Notes: a model not told the origin generated them from the sequence alone. DNA of 64,000 nucleotides from Novosphingobium sp049354825 (GCF_049354825.1 NZ_CP186480.1:2232001-2296000), one strand, 5' to 3'; positions 43,804 through 54,739 are shown, counted from the first letter of the stretch. Numbers and translations: made by a program.

Positions 43804-44400
43804 ATGGATATCCATGACAGCGCCGAGGCGCGCGCCACCTTCACCGCAATGGAAAACGGCACCGCGCAGGATTGGGCCATCATCGGCGGCCATTACGGCG
43901 ATTTCGCGCGCGGACTGCCCGACCGGGTACTGTCGCATCTGCGCCTGCTCGACGGCGATTTCGGCGGCTTTCCGATCGACCGGATGCAGCACAGCCTGCA
44001 ATGCGCCACCCGCGCGCACCGCGACGGGCGCGACGAGGCCTACGTGGTGATGGCACTGCTGCACGACATTGGCGACACGCTGGGCACCTACAACCACCCC
44101 GATGTCGCCGCCGCGATCCTAAAGCCCTTCGTGACCGAGGAGGTGCACTGGATCTGCCAGCACCACGGCGCGTTCCAGGGCTATTACTTCTTCCACTTCC
44201 TGGGGATGGACCGCGAAGCCCGCGAGGCGTTTCGCGGCGCCCCGCACTTCGATGCCTGCGCCGAATTCTGCGCGAAGTACGATCAAGCCGCGTTCGATCC
44301 GGCCTATCCCAGCGAGCCGCTTGAATTCTTCGAACCAATGCTGCGGCGGGTCATGGCGCGGCCGCTGTCGTCACCTTACGCCAAGGCGATCGCCGCCTAG
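43804..44400 (+). CDS. HD-domain protein, possibly a diiron oxygenase (MIOX/PhnZ-like)
   Basis: 198 residues from ATG 43804 with GAGGAG upstream. The HD signature is MQHSLQCATRAHRDGRDEA followed by LLHDIGD near residue 80, then YNHPDV and CQHHGAF, giving many His and Asp ligands. This arrangement resembles the mixed-valent diiron oxygenases (myo-inositol oxygenase, PhnZ) more than plain phosphohydrolases, but activity cannot be fixed. It shares CTAG as stop with the next gene. Confidence 0.75.
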   Translation: MDIHDSAEARATFTAMENGTAQDWAIIGGHYGDFARGLPDRVLSHLRLLDGDFGGFPIDRMQHSLQCATRAHRDGRDEAYVVMALLHDIGDTLGTYNHPDVAAAILKPFVTEEVHWICQHHGAFQGYYFFHFLGMDREAREAFRGAPHFDACAEFCAKYDQAAFDPAYPSEPLEFFEPMLRRVMARPLSSPYAKAIAA

Positions 44401-45110
44401 GCCGGCTTGCCTTCGGCCAGTGCCCGGGCCAGCGCTTCGCGCCCGATCGCGCCGCTGAGGACCTGGTCGCCGACGATCCAGGCCGGGGTTCCCCCGATGC
44501 CGAGCTGGCGGGCGAAATCCAGGTTGCGCGCCAGTTCGCCTTCGATCGCCGGGTCCCGCTTGGCGAGCGGTGAGGTATCGACGCCAGCCTTGCGCGCCGC
44601 GGCGCTGATCGAGGCCTGCGTCGGCGGGCCCATCGCGAACATGGCGTCGTGGAAGGCAGCGTACTTGCCCTGCCGCGCCGCCAGCAGCGCGACGCGCGCG
44701 GCGGCGACGCTTCCGGGCCCCAGGATCGGCAATTCGCGCGTCACGATCTTGAGCTGCGGATCCGCGGCAATCAGTGCCTGCACGTCGGGCAGGCTGCGGC
44801 GGCAGTAGGTGCAGGCATAGTCGGTGAACTCGACCAGGACCGTGGTGCCGGCCGGATTGCCCAGGACCGCGCCGGGATAGGCATTGGTCAACCCCTTGCC
44901 TGCGCTCTCGAGCGCGCGGGCGGTTTCCTTCTGGCGCAGGCGGTCCATCGCCTCGGGCAGGATCTCGGGGTGGGTCAGCAAGGCTTCGCGCACCGCGGCG
45001 GTCATACGCGCCTCGTCGGTGCCGCGCACGCGTTCGAAGGCAAAGCCGCCGGCAAAAGCGGCCACGGCCAACGCCAGCGCGCCGGCGGCGATCAAAAAAC
45101 GGGTGTGCAC
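44397..45110 (-). CDS. DsbA-family thiol:disulfide oxidoreductase
   Basis: 237 residues from GTG 45110, 7 bp after the M48 gene. N-terminal membrane anchor (FLIAAGALALAVAAFAGGF), a helical segment (VREALLTHPEILPEAMDRLR), then a thioredoxin fold with active site DYACTYCRRSLPD (C-x-x-C) and the cis-proline loop GIGGTPAWIVGDQ. It resembles the Com1/BdbD-like DsbA subset that oxidises or isomerises periplasmic disulfides. Confidence 0.9.
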   Translation of the reverse strand: MHTRFLIAAGALALAVAAFAGGFAFERVRGTDEARMTAAVREALLTHPEILPEAMDRLRQKETARALESAGKGLTNAYPGAVLGNPAGTTVLVEFTDYACTYCRRSLPDVQALIAADPQLKIVTRELPILGPGSVAAARVALLAARQGKYAAFHDAMFAMGPPTQASISAAARKAGVDTSPLAKRDPAIEGELARNLDFARQLGIGGTPAWIVGDQVLSGAIGREALARALAEGKPA

Positions 45111-45117
45111 GCGGGGG

Positions 45118-46503
45118 CTACTTCTTTTTGCTCTTGCGATCGCGCTCGATCTCGGCACGCGCCTGCATGGCGATGTCCTGGGCGCGCAGCCAGTCGGGCG
45201 AGCCGGTCGGCAAGGCGGCCTCGGCAGCCTCGGCGCTGCGCAGCGCCTCGGGCATGCGCATGCTCATGACTTGCTGCTCGGCGCTGGCAAGGCGGGCGCG
45301 GGCATGGTCGCCGTTAGCTTCGTAAACGACGCCGAGCTGGTACCATGCGAACGGATTCTCGCGGTCGCGCGCGACCGCCGCCTTGAGGACCCGCTCGGCC
45401 TCGGCGAAATTGGCGTGATCTTCGGTGGCGATCAGCGCGTGCCCGAAGGTGGTGGCGATCAGCGGCTGGTTGGCGGTTTCTTCGGTGGCACGGCGCAGCG
45501 GCGCCAGCGCCTCGGCCGGCTTGCCCGATTCGAGCAGGATCTGGCCCTTGAGCTCAAGGAAATAGGGATTGTCCGGCTCGGCCTTCAGCAGCGCGGCGGT
45601 CTCTTCCATCGCCTTGTCCATCAGCGCTTCCTTGTGGAAGGCATAAGCGCGGGCATAGTGCGCTGGTATCGAGGTCATCGTCGCGGGATACTGGGTCATC
45701 GTCTGCTGCGGTTCCGCCAGGTAGCCGAACAGCTTGGCCTTGGCGCGCTGGAAGCGCTCCTCCAGCCGGGGATCCGGCGCCTTGTTCCAGGCCGCATCCT
45801 TGTCGTACGTGTCGGTCAGCGTGGCGATGCGATCGCCCGTCATCGGGTGGGTGGAATAAAACTCGGCCTCGGGCGTACGCTGGAAGCCATAGCGGAACTC
45901 CATGTTCTGCAACTTCTCGAAAAAGGCCACCGATCCCTTGCCGGTGATCCCGGCTGCGGACAGGTACTTGGCCCCGGCCGCGTCGGCGCTCTCTTCCTGC
46001 CCGCGGCTGTAGGACAGCATCGAGCCGAGCGCCGCCTGCTGGCCGGCCATCATGATGCCCATCGCCGCCTCGCCGCCGCCCAGCGCCGCGGCGATGCCGC
46101 CGGCCAGAAGCGACAGCAGCGTGATCCCGCTGGCGCGCTTGTACATCTCGTCACCGCGGATGACGTGGCCGCCGGTGATATGGCCGAGTTCGTGCGCGAT
46201 GACGCCCTGCACCTCGTTGGCGCTGGTCGCCATGTTGATGAGGCCGGACTGGATGTAGACCGCCTGGCCGCCCGCGACGAAGGCGTTGACGGTGGGATCG
46301 TTGATCAGGACGATGTCGACGTTCTTGGGGTCGAGCCCGGCTGCCGCGATCAGCGGCGTCGCCATGTCGTGCAGCAGCGCCTCGGTCTCGGCATCGCGCA
46401 GGACGGACTGGGCGGCGACCGGCTGCACCGTCAGCGTCGCGGCAGCCGCCAGCGCCAGGATCCGGGCAACCAGGCAGGCGGAGAAACGGGCTGTGGCGCG
46501 CAT
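45118..46503 (-). CDS. M48 family metalloprotease with TPR domain (BepA-like)
   Basis: 461 residues. Signal peptide (LALAAAATLTVQPVAA). The zinc site HELGH (residues 104-108) is followed by GQEESADAAG with the third ligand Glu. TPR repeats occupy the C-terminal half (AYAFHKEALMDKAMEETAAL, AEPDNPYFLELKGQILLESG). The layout is that of BepA, a periplasmic chaperone-protease for outer-membrane proteins. It is probably co-transcribed with the DsbA-like gene, a sensible envelope pair. Confidence 0.9.
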   Translation of the reverse strand: MRATARFSACLVARILALAAAATLTVQPVAAQSVLRDAETEALLHDMATPLIAAAGLDPKNVDIVLINDPTVNAFVAGGQAVYIQSGLINMATSANEVQGVIAHELGHITGGHVIRGDEMYKRASGITLLSLLAGGIAAALGGGEAAMGIMMAGQQAALGSMLSYSRGQEESADAAGAKYLSAAGITGKGSVAFFEKLQNMEFRYGFQRTPEAEFYSTHPMTGDRIATLTDTYDKDAAWNKAPDPRLEERFQRAKAKLFGYLAEPQQTMTQYPATMTSIPAHYARAYAFHKEALMDKAMEETAALLKAEPDNPYFLELKGQILLESGKPAEALAPLRRATEETANQPLIATTFGHALIATEDHANFAEAERVLKAAVARDRENPFAWYQLGVVYEANGDHARARLASAEQQVMSMRMPEALRSAEAAEAALPTGSPDWLRAQDIAMQARAEIERDRKSKKK

Positions 46504-46629
46504 GGTCCCCGCCTAGCCCCGGTGCGGCTTAATGGCGGCTGAAGCCGCGGAATGGCGAACGCGTCGGCACATCGTCGCACCAAGCCTAACGGCAAGCCTG
46601 CCGCCGCGCCATCGGCGTTTGCAGGTCGA

Positions 46630-48672
<2,043 letters not shown>

Positions 48673-48769
48673 GCGTCTTCGCCCCCAGCGATACTCAGGC
48701 CGCCGTTTTCGCCCAGCATGGTAAAGAATTCGTCAAGCCTTACGCGCCCCCGCCACTGCGGCGCCGCGG

Positions 48770-49246
48770 TCATAGCATGTACCGCATCCGCACTTGCTGC
48801 TCGGCGCCGCCGGCACCGACGGGAAAGGACGCATCGGAAAAGCTCGGCGGGCCGAAGCGCACCGGCGCGTCGCGGCTGAACCCGAAGCCTTCGCGGGGGA
48901 ACACCAGGCGCTTGTCGAGCCGGCGATTGCCGTTTTCGTCATGGATCACCGACACGGCGTAGTCGCCCGGCGGCACCGCCCCGAAGTTAAGCAGCACGCT
49001 GCGTCCGGCTGGCACGACCAATTCGCGCGCGGCGGGATCGCCCTTGCAGTCGGGAAACGCTTTCGGCCGCGCGGTCAGGCATGCCAGCACCAGCCCCTTG
49101 TCGGAGCGCAGGCCGCTGACTGCCACCGTCACGGTTCCCGGCGCCGCCGCGCCGGTCAGCGCAGCGATGAGCGCCCCGGCACCGAGAGCCCGGCGTCCGT
49201 GCCGCAAAGCCGGTCCCAGATGCGGAAATAGAGGCCGTAATTGCAT
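48770..49246 (-). CDS. DUF2141 exported protein
   Basis: 158 residues from ATG 49246, which overlaps the desaturase gene by 91 bp; a downstream TTG at 49207 would shorten the overlap. The signal helix is GAGALIAALTGAAA. The domain pattern is that of DUF2141: VTVAVSGLRSDKGLVLACLT, GDYAVSVIHDENGNRRLDKR and the end FGFSRDAPVRFGPPSFSDA. Function unknown; predicted periplasmic. Confidence 0.8.
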   Translation of the reverse strand: MQLRPLFPHLGPALRHGRRALGAGALIAALTGAAAPGTVTVAVSGLRSDKGLVLACLTARPKAFPDCKGDPAARELVVPAGRSVLLNFGAVPPGDYAVSVIHDENGNRRLDKRLVFPREGFGFSRDAPVRFGPPSFSDASFPVGAGGAEQQVRMRYML

Positions 49247-49893
49247 CGATAGCTTTCGTGATGCCGCTGGTGATGGCTGGCCGTTATCAACCATTTACCC
49301 AACGAGGAATGAACCAGTGCGGCGGGAAAGGCTTCCCAGCCCATGTGGTTGGTGACGCCCATGATCGTCATGACCGCGAGGACCGCGGCCAGCCCGCCGA
49401 CGTGGATCGGCACCAGCAGCACCAGTACCGGGATCACTACCGCGCCGGTCAGCGCCTCTAGCGGGTGAAAGCTCATCGCCGCCCATGCCGTCGGCGGCCG
49501 GCTGGCATGGTGAACCGCGTGTGCCGCGCGAAACGGCGCCGGGCGGTGCATCCAGCGGTGCGTCCAGTAGAACCAGGTATCGTGGGCCAGCAAATAGATG
49601 AGCGGCGCCGCCACGAGCCACCAAGCGGGATAAGCGCGCCAGTCGGCATAGACTTTCGTCCAGCCGTGCGCCTGCCAGCCCCAAGCCAGCACTCCGGCGG
49701 GAATGCCGTAAATGGCTGCCGATGCCAGTGACCAGCCGATCTCGCGCCTCATTTGCGGTGCCAATCCGTGGTGCGCGCCGGGCCGGACGCGCGCCGTCAG
49801 CGCGGCGAAAAGCCCGCTGACCGCCAGGTATCGCAGCGCGACGATCGCCGTCATGGCAAGCGCGGACAGGGCAATGGCGGGTACGGCGGTCAT
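49156..49893 (-). CDS. Fatty acid hydroxylase / sterol desaturase family protein
   Basis: 245 residues, several helices. The histidine-rich diiron clusters are complete: HDTWFYWTHRWMH near residue 105, HAVHH near 125 and HHQRHH near 208. Such enzymes hydroxylate or desaturate membrane lipids or carotenoids. The substrate is unknown. It is placed before mmcB on the minus strand and overlaps the DUF2141 gene. Confidence 0.88.
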   Translation of the reverse strand: MTAVPAIALSALAMTAIVALRYLAVSGLFAALTARVRPGAHHGLAPQMRREIGWSLASAAIYGIPAGVLAWGWQAHGWTKVYADWRAYPAWWLVAAPLIYLLAHDTWFYWTHRWMHRPAPFRAAHAVHHASRPPTAWAAMSFHPLEALTGAVVIPVLVLLVPIHVGGLAAVLAVMTIMGVTNHMGWEAFPAALVHSSLGKWLITASHHQRHHESYRCNYGLYFRIWDRLCGTDAGLSVPGRSSLR

Positions 49894-49910
49894 CGCCGAC
49901 CGCTATGGCC

Positions 49911-50399
49911 TCAGATGTCGTATGGCGCCAGATGCGGATCGAGCGCGGCCAGCTGCCGCCGCAGCGACGCGCGCGCCAGGCGCTCGATCTCGGCCTTGCG
50001 GCGCGCCGCGGCGAGCGGGACGGTTGCCGCGGGACGCACGATTTCGGCATCGTAGCCGTCCGCCACGATCACACCGCAGCGTGCCGGCTGGAACGCGTCG
50101 GTTTCCATGCAAGCGCGGTCGAGATGCGGCGCCAGCCCCCAGTAAAAGCGATCGCAATGGTCGAGGTAATCGGGCCACTTGGCGTCGCCCATCAGGTCTG
50201 CGCGGCTGACCTTGATCTCCACGATCACGACCTGGCCCTTGGCATCGATTCCCATCAGGTCGGCCCGGCGGCCTGATCGAAGCGGCATTTCCGACAGGCA
50301 CCACACGTCGTTGCGCGCGAACAGCCGGCAGATTCCGCGCGCCACCATGCGGGCGGTGCGATCCTCGTCGGCAAGGGTTGCGGCGGCAGGCGGAGCCAT
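49911..50399 (-). CDS. mmcB: MmcB family DNA repair protein
   Basis: 162 residues from ATG 50399. The nuclease-like core has VVIVEIKVSRADLMGDAKW, a PD-(D/E)xK-like pattern, and LDHCDRFYWG, the MmcB hallmark. In Caulobacter the family is linked to DNA damage repair. Standalone gene; a LexA box was not found upstream by eye. Confidence 0.88.
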   Translation of the reverse strand: MAPPAAATLADEDRTARMVARGICRLFARNDVWCLSEMPLRSGRRADLMGIDAKGQVVIVEIKVSRADLMGDAKWPDYLDHCDRFYWGLAPHLDRACMETDAFQPARCGVIVADGYDAEIVRPAATVPLAAARRKAEIERLARASLRRQLAALDPHLAPYDI

Positions 50400-50452
50400 G
50401 CCGCGCCATAGGAACAGAGAGGGAACCTGACAAGCCCGCTGCGGCAATCCGA

Positions 50453-50809
50453 TCAGGCGTGCGGGGCAAGCCCGATCAATGCGGCGCGCGCGGCCACGAA
50501 CTCCGACCATAGCGCACCCGCCGCAGGAGCCGGGTCCTGCCCGCGCTCGCGCACGGTCAGCAGCGCACAGATGCCGGGTTCCATAACGGAAGCCAGGTCG
50601 TCGATCGCGCGGCACGCCAATTCCGCGGCGCCGGCATGCATCAGGTTGAGCGCGGCGCCCACGTCGGCGCCCTCGCCATCGTCTTCGCGCAGCACGGCAA
50701 GCTCGGCAACGGTTCGTGCGGCGCCCTCCAGCACGGCCCAGCGCGCGCCGGCGCGCAGCGCCGGATCGGCGGCGACAAAGTGTTCGCGGTGCGGAGGAAG
50801 TGCGCTCAT
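50453..50809 (-). CDS. Small hypothetical protein
   Basis: 118 residues, mostly helical and Ala-rich (TVAELAVLREDDGEGADV, SEFVAARAALIGLAPHA). No motif recognised. It lies between mmcB and tRNA-Arg. Confidence 0.5.
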   Translation of the reverse strand: MSALPPHREHFVAADPALRAGARWAVLEGAARTVAELAVLREDDGEGADVGAALNLMHAGAAELACRAIDDLASVMEPGICALLTVRERGQDPAPAAGALWSEFVAARAALIGLAPHA

Positions 50810-50908
50810 GGCGACTCGCGTAGCCGGTGGGCGCTTGCCAAATCGCTAATGCCGCTGCTGAAAAGGCGCTGGCGCGCGCCGCGCCGCGCTGCTAACCGCC
50901 GCGCGTCC

Positions 50909-50985
<77 letters not shown>

Positions 50986-50988
50986 GTT

Positions 50989-51246
50989 TCAGGCGGGTTT
51001 CTTGCGGATCAGGTAGCGCCACACACCGACCGCGTTGATCACCAGCAGGATCACGTTCTGCACCCCGATCCCCTCGCTGTCCTTTTGCAGGAAGCCCCAG
51101 GCGATCAGTGCCAACGAACTGGTGACGAAAATCACCATTGCATAGCCGGTCCAGCGGCGCCCGAGGTCGAGCGAGACGATCAGCGCTGCGATCGTGGCGG
51201 CGGCGGCACCGTAGTATTGCATGGCGGTGAGGACGGTATCGTTCAT
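50989..51246 (-). CDS. Small membrane protein of unknown function
   Basis: 85 residues from ATG 51246. Three hydrophobic helices (YYGAAAATIAALIVSL, GYAMVIFVTSSLALIAWGFL, QNVILLVINAVGVWRYLI). No motif recognised. It ends 3 bases from the tRNA, on the opposite strand. Confidence 0.55.
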   Translation of the reverse strand: MNDTVLTAMQYYGAAAATIAALIVSLDLGRRWTGYAMVIFVTSSLALIAWGFLQKDSEGIGVQNVILLVINAVGVWRYLIRKKPA

Positions 51247-51354
51247 CCCTGCCAAGCGCGCGGCGCGCGCGGTGGTTCCGTATCGGCGGGGAACCCGCGC
51301 CGCTTGCCGCGCGTTGGAGGCGCATTCGCCGCTCTGGAATTACCGGATATTTCA

Positions 51355-51648
51355 ATGTCTTTTACGCAGCTCACCTCTCCGCTCCCGGTCTTCGTCATCG
51401 GCAAGGGAAAAGGGATGGCCATGGCCGTGATCGACTATGGCCCCGAACATAACCTGATCTGGGTTACCGCGATCGACGATAGCGGCGAAATCTGGTGCGC
51501 GCCCAATTCGCTGGTGCGCATGCAGGCGAACTGGACCGCCGGTCGGGGCCGCTCACAGGCTGAGGAAATGTCCCGCGATTGCGTCCAGGCCTATCCCGCC
51601 AAGCCGACCGCCAACGGCGCGGCGATGAAGGGCACCGTCACCGTTTGA
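51355..51648 (+). CDS. Small cytosolic hypothetical protein
   Basis: 97 residues from ATG 51355. A compact strand-rich start (LPVFVIGKGKGMAMAVIDYG, then HNLIWVTAIDDSGEIWCAPN) is followed by a short tail. No family recognised. It precedes the GAF-PAS kinase. Confidence 0.5.
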   Translation: MSFTQLTSPLPVFVIGKGKGMAMAVIDYGPEHNLIWVTAIDDSGEIWCAPNSLVRMQANWTAGRGRSQAEEMSRDCVQAYPAKPTANGAAMKGTVTV

Positions 51649-51679
51649 CGGCAGCCACCGTGCAAAGCATAGCGGCGCG

Positions 51680-53233
51680 GTGACCGAACTCCCCCGCGAA
51701 AACTGGCAAAGCGACGCCGGCGAGGCTGCGCGCCGCAAGGTGCTTGCCTCGTATCCGCTGGAAATTTCCGAGCACGGTGCCGAACTGGACGCGATGGCGC
51801 GGCTGGCGGCGCAAGTCTGCAACGCTCCGATCGCTCTTGTCAGCATCGTTTTTGCCGACAACCAGGAATTTCACGGCCGCTGCGGGCTCGACACGCGGGA
51901 AACTCCCCGTGAACAATCGTTCTGCGCCCACGCGATGCACCTTGAAACCGCAATGGTGATTCCGGACGCGTTGCTCGATCCGCGGTTCCAGGCGAATCCG
52001 CTGGTGACCGGGCCGCCGCACATCCGTTTCTATGCCGGCCAGCCGCTGAAGTCGCCCGAAGGCGCGCCGCTGGGAAGCCTGTGTATCATCGACGTCGAAC
52101 CGCGCAGCGGGTTGACGGACAGCCAGTCCGACGCGCTCGCGGTCATGGCCAGGGCGGTCATGGCGTTGCTCGAACGTTGGCGGGTGGAACGCAGCAGCGC
52201 CGCGGCGCAATCGCGCTCGCAAATCACGATCCTGGATCTCGAGCAGCGCTTTGCGGCGCTGGCCGATGCGATGCCGCAGATGGTGTGGTCGTCGCCGGCG
52301 GACGGTCAGCCCGATTATTTCAATGCCCAGTGGGTCGAATTCACCGGACAGCCCGCCAGCGCCAGCCTTGGCTCTGGCTGGCTGACATTCCTGCATCCCG
52401 GCGACAGTGAACTCGCCGCCCGGGTCTGGCAGAAGGCGGTCGACAGCGGTGAGCCCTACGAGGTCGAGTACCGACTTCGCAATCGCCGCGGTGAATACCG
52501 CTGGGTGTTGGCGCGCGGAACGCCGCAGCGCGACGCCGAAGGCACTATCACGCGGTGGCTCGGCACCTGCACGGACGTCCACGAAGCGCGCGAACAGGCC
52601 GGGCGGATGGAAGTTCTCTCGCAAGAGCTTAGCCACCGCATCAAGAACATCTTCGCGGTGGTCGGCGGGTTGGTCTCGCTGACGATGCGCAAGCAGCCCG
52701 AACTTCAGGAAATCTCGCGCGAGTTGCAGGGCCGGATCCTGGCGCTTGGCCGCGCCCACAACTTCGTGCGGCCGCACAGCCCCGGTTCGGCGCCGATGGT
52801 AGCCGGCGGTAGCGGCCTCAAGTCGATGCTTGGGAATCTGCTTGGCGCCTACCAGGACTCGCGGGGCGGGCGCGTCGAGGTCAGCGGCGAAGACATCCCC
52901 ATCGACGACCGCTCGGCGACACCGCTGGCGTTGTTCTTCCACGAGCTGGCGACCAATTCCGCCAAGTACGGCGGGCTTGCCGCGGTCGATGGCGGGGTCG
53001 CCGTGGATATCGCGCGCGACGGCGACGATGTTGTGATGACGTGGCGCGAACGCGGCGGTCCCCCGGCCAGCCGGCCGGGCGAGGCCGGTTTCGGAACGCG
53101 GCTGATGGCGCTCAGCATCGAGACTCAACTGGGCGGAAGCCTGGAACGCGACTGGGAGCCCGACGGCCTTTGCGCTGTCGCGCGGGTGCCGATCAGCGCG
53201 ATGCGGCGCGAAGGGTCAGGCGACGGCGCGTAG
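51680..53233 (+). CDS. GAF-PAS sensor histidine kinase, HWE/HisKA_2 type
   Basis: 517 residues from GTG 51680. GAF domain about residues 25-165, PAS about 190-300 (ADAMPQMVWSSPADGQPDYF, YRWVLARGTP), then the HWE-type kinase: ELSHRIKNIFAVVGGLVSLT (His319) and FFHELATNSAKYGGL. No membrane helices, so it senses a cytosolic signal. Such kinases feed PhyR in the general stress response of sphingomonads. It ends 18 bp inside the convergent response regulator gene. Confidence 0.9.
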   Translation: MTELPRENWQSDAGEAARRKVLASYPLEISEHGAELDAMARLAAQVCNAPIALVSIVFADNQEFHGRCGLDTRETPREQSFCAHAMHLETAMVIPDALLDPRFQANPLVTGPPHIRFYAGQPLKSPEGAPLGSLCIIDVEPRSGLTDSQSDALAVMARAVMALLERWRVERSSAAAQSRSQITILDLEQRFAALADAMPQMVWSSPADGQPDYFNAQWVEFTGQPASASLGSGWLTFLHPGDSELAARVWQKAVDSGEPYEVEYRLRNRRGEYRWVLARGTPQRDAEGTITRWLGTCTDVHEAREQAGRMEVLSQELSHRIKNIFAVVGGLVSLTMRKQPELQEISRELQGRILALGRAHNFVRPHSPGSAPMVAGGSGLKSMLGNLLGAYQDSRGGRVEVSGEDIPIDDRSATPLALFFHELATNSAKYGGLAAVDGGVAVDIARDGDDVVMTWRERGGPPASRPGEAGFGTRLMALSIETQLGGSLERDWEPDGLCAVARVPISAMRREGSGDGA

Positions 53234-53611
53234 CGGTATGAATTCGGGCGGTGCCGGCTGGTCCGCACTGCCGTTGGCCGCAACCATCAGCGCCCAGCGG
53301 ATTGAGTCGGGCGAATAGGGCTTCTGAACGATGCCGATGGCGGTTGCCGCCGGCTGGCCGACTTGCGACGGGTTCGCAGTGACGTAAATGATGGACGTCC
53401 CGCTTTCCGCCAACATTCGTGCGATTTCGGGGCCCGTCGGCCCGTCGCGCAAGTTGACGTCGACCAGCGCAATTCCGCTTCCGGGCGCCAGGGCTTCTGC
53501 CGCCGCCTTGTCCTGAGCGATCCCGCGAACGCCGAAACCCGCCCCGCAGACGATGTCTTCGAGGTCGAGAGCGACGAGAAACTCGTCTTCGACGATCAAT
53601 ACCGGTGTCAT
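53216..53611 (-). CDS. Single-domain response regulator
   Basis: 131 residues. Receiver only: VLIVEDEFLVALDLEDIV, phospho-acceptor Asp in GIALVDVNLRDGPTG, and the KPY motif. It is encoded 19 bp after the EcfG-like sigma gene in the same direction, so it is probably co-transcribed. Such proteins shuttle phosphate or tune kinases in the stress response. Confidence 0.9.
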   Translation of the reverse strand: MTPVLIVEDEFLVALDLEDIVCGAGFGVRGIAQDKAAAEALAPGSGIALVDVNLRDGPTGPEIARMLAESGTSIIYVTANPSQVGQPAATAIGIVQKPYSPDSIRWALMVAANGSADQPAPPEFIPLRAVA

Positions 53612-53630
53612 CTTTGCTGCGTCACGTCGA

Positions 53631-54284
53631 TCAGGCGGCCAGAACGTCCAGCGTCTCGACGTTGGCCACGCGGGCCAGCTCGGCGAAGAAGGCATCGAGT
53701 GCCTGGCCCTTGAGCACGAAGTTGTGCCGAAAGTCGGGAAGCTGACCCGATTCGAGGACATTGGCGAGCATCGCGCGGGCACGGCAGATGCGGCTTTTGA
53801 CCGTACCCAGGGCGATCCCGCAGATGTCGGCGATTTCTTCATAGGACAGGCTACCAACCGCGACGAGGATCAGCGCCTCGCGGTGCGTGGCGGGCAGGAC
53901 CGTCAGCGCGCGAAGGACGTCCGACAGTGCGATTGCGTCTTCCTGCGCGGCGGGAGCCTTGAGCGTACGCTCCGCGACCCCTTCGTCGTACTCGCCGCGA
54001 AAGCGGTTGCGGCGCGCGTCCGAATAGAACTGGTTGCGCAGGATCGTGAAAGTCCAGGCCTTGAAGTTGGTGCCGGCATGGAAACGATCGCGCGCGGCCC
54101 ACGCACGCATCATGGTTTCCTGGGCAAGGTCGTCGGCGCGGTCGCGGCACCCGCACAGCGAGCGCGCGAACGCACGAAGGTGCGGCGCGACATCGGCGAG
54201 AGCCTGTTTGAATTCGGTGTCCGAAAAAGCCTGAAACTCGGTTGCAGCTTCCTGCACCGTTGCCCCCATTTGCATAGCCGCCAC
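53631..54284 (-). CDS. EcfG-type (ECF15) RNA polymerase sigma factor, copy 1
   Basis: 217 residues from GTG 54284 with AAGGA 8 bases upstream; ATG 54275 is an alternative. Sigma region 2 (LCGCRDRADDLAQETMMRAW, TNFKAWTFTILRNQFYSDAR) and region 4 (VGSLSYEEIADICGIALGTV, KSRICRARAML) are intact. It resembles the second sigma factor at 58717. EcfG sigma factors direct the alphaproteobacterial general stress response. No NepR gene adjoins this copy. An imperfect GGAAC-type promoter (54328-54350) precedes it. Confidence 0.88.
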   Translation of the reverse strand: MAAMQMGATVQEAATEFQAFSDTEFKQALADVAPHLRAFARSLCGCRDRADDLAQETMMRAWAARDRFHAGTNFKAWTFTILRNQFYSDARRNRFRGEYDEGVAERTLKAPAAQEDAIALSDVLRALTVLPATHREALILVAVGSLSYEEIADICGIALGTVKSRICRARAMLANVLESGQLPDFRHNFVLKGQALDAFFAELARVANVETLDVLAA

Positions 54285-54327
54285 TTATGTTTTCCTTTCG
54301 CATGCCTGCGCGTTCAAAAGTGACAAC

Positions 54328-54350
54328 AACGTTCGGTGCGAATTGGTTCC
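54328..54350 (-). promoter_or_regulatory. Imperfect EcfG-type promoter before EcfG copy 1
   Basis: On the minus strand GGAAC (54350-54346) and CGTT (54331-54328) are separated by only 14 bp rather than the usual 16-17. An alternative -10 further on is possible. It suggests self-activation of the sigma gene, but the spacing argues for caution. Confidence 0.35.
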
Positions 54351-54358
54351 CCATTTCG

Positions 54359-54383
54359 GGAACCCGCCCTTGGGCCGACCGTT
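54359..54383 (+). promoter_or_regulatory. EcfG-type promoter of the 92-residue stress gene
   Basis: Exact GGAAC (54359-54363), 16-bp spacer, CGTT (54380-54383). This is the known EcfG consensus. It gives a start near 54390 and a leader of about 43 bases before the gene at 54433. Its -35 lies 9 bases from the opposing GGAAC of the sigma gene. Confidence 0.75.
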
Positions 54384-54432
54384 TCCAGCGCCGAAGGACG
54401 GGCGCGAAGGGCCCTTCCAAGGAGGCTTTTCA

Positions 54433-54711
54433 GTGACCGACCCCACCACGAAGGCGCCGGACCCGCGCCGCGACTATGACAGCCCCGAGGATCTGCTGGA
54501 GGACATCGCCTTGCCGCTGGACGAGCGCGAAGAATTGCTGCGCCAGTGGAAGCAGGACCTGGAGCAGCGGCTGGAGGCCGAGTCCGAAGGGATGAGCGCG
54601 TCCGATCCCATTTCGGCCGACAAGGAATCGAAGCTGGCCGGCGAGGCACGCCGCGTTACCGCCGCACTCGAAAAGGTCTGCGAGGACCGGCGCCAGGCTT
54701 CAGGTTCCTGA
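54433..54711 (+). CDS. Small acidic protein, probable stress-regulon member
   Basis: 92 residues from GTG 54433 with a perfect AAGGAGG eight bases upstream. Sequence pattern: DYDSPEDLLEDIALPLDERE, LLRQWKQDLEQRLEAESEG. It is helical, hydrophilic, with no Cys. An exact EcfG promoter lies upstream. Function unknown; small charged proteins of this type are common in stress regulons. Confidence 0.75.
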   Translation: MTDPTTKAPDPRRDYDSPEDLLEDIALPLDEREELLRQWKQDLEQRLEAESEGMSASDPISADKESKLAGEARRVTAALEKVCEDRRQASGS

Positions 54712-54739
54712 GAGAACCGGAGGCCGGCGCCGGGAAATC

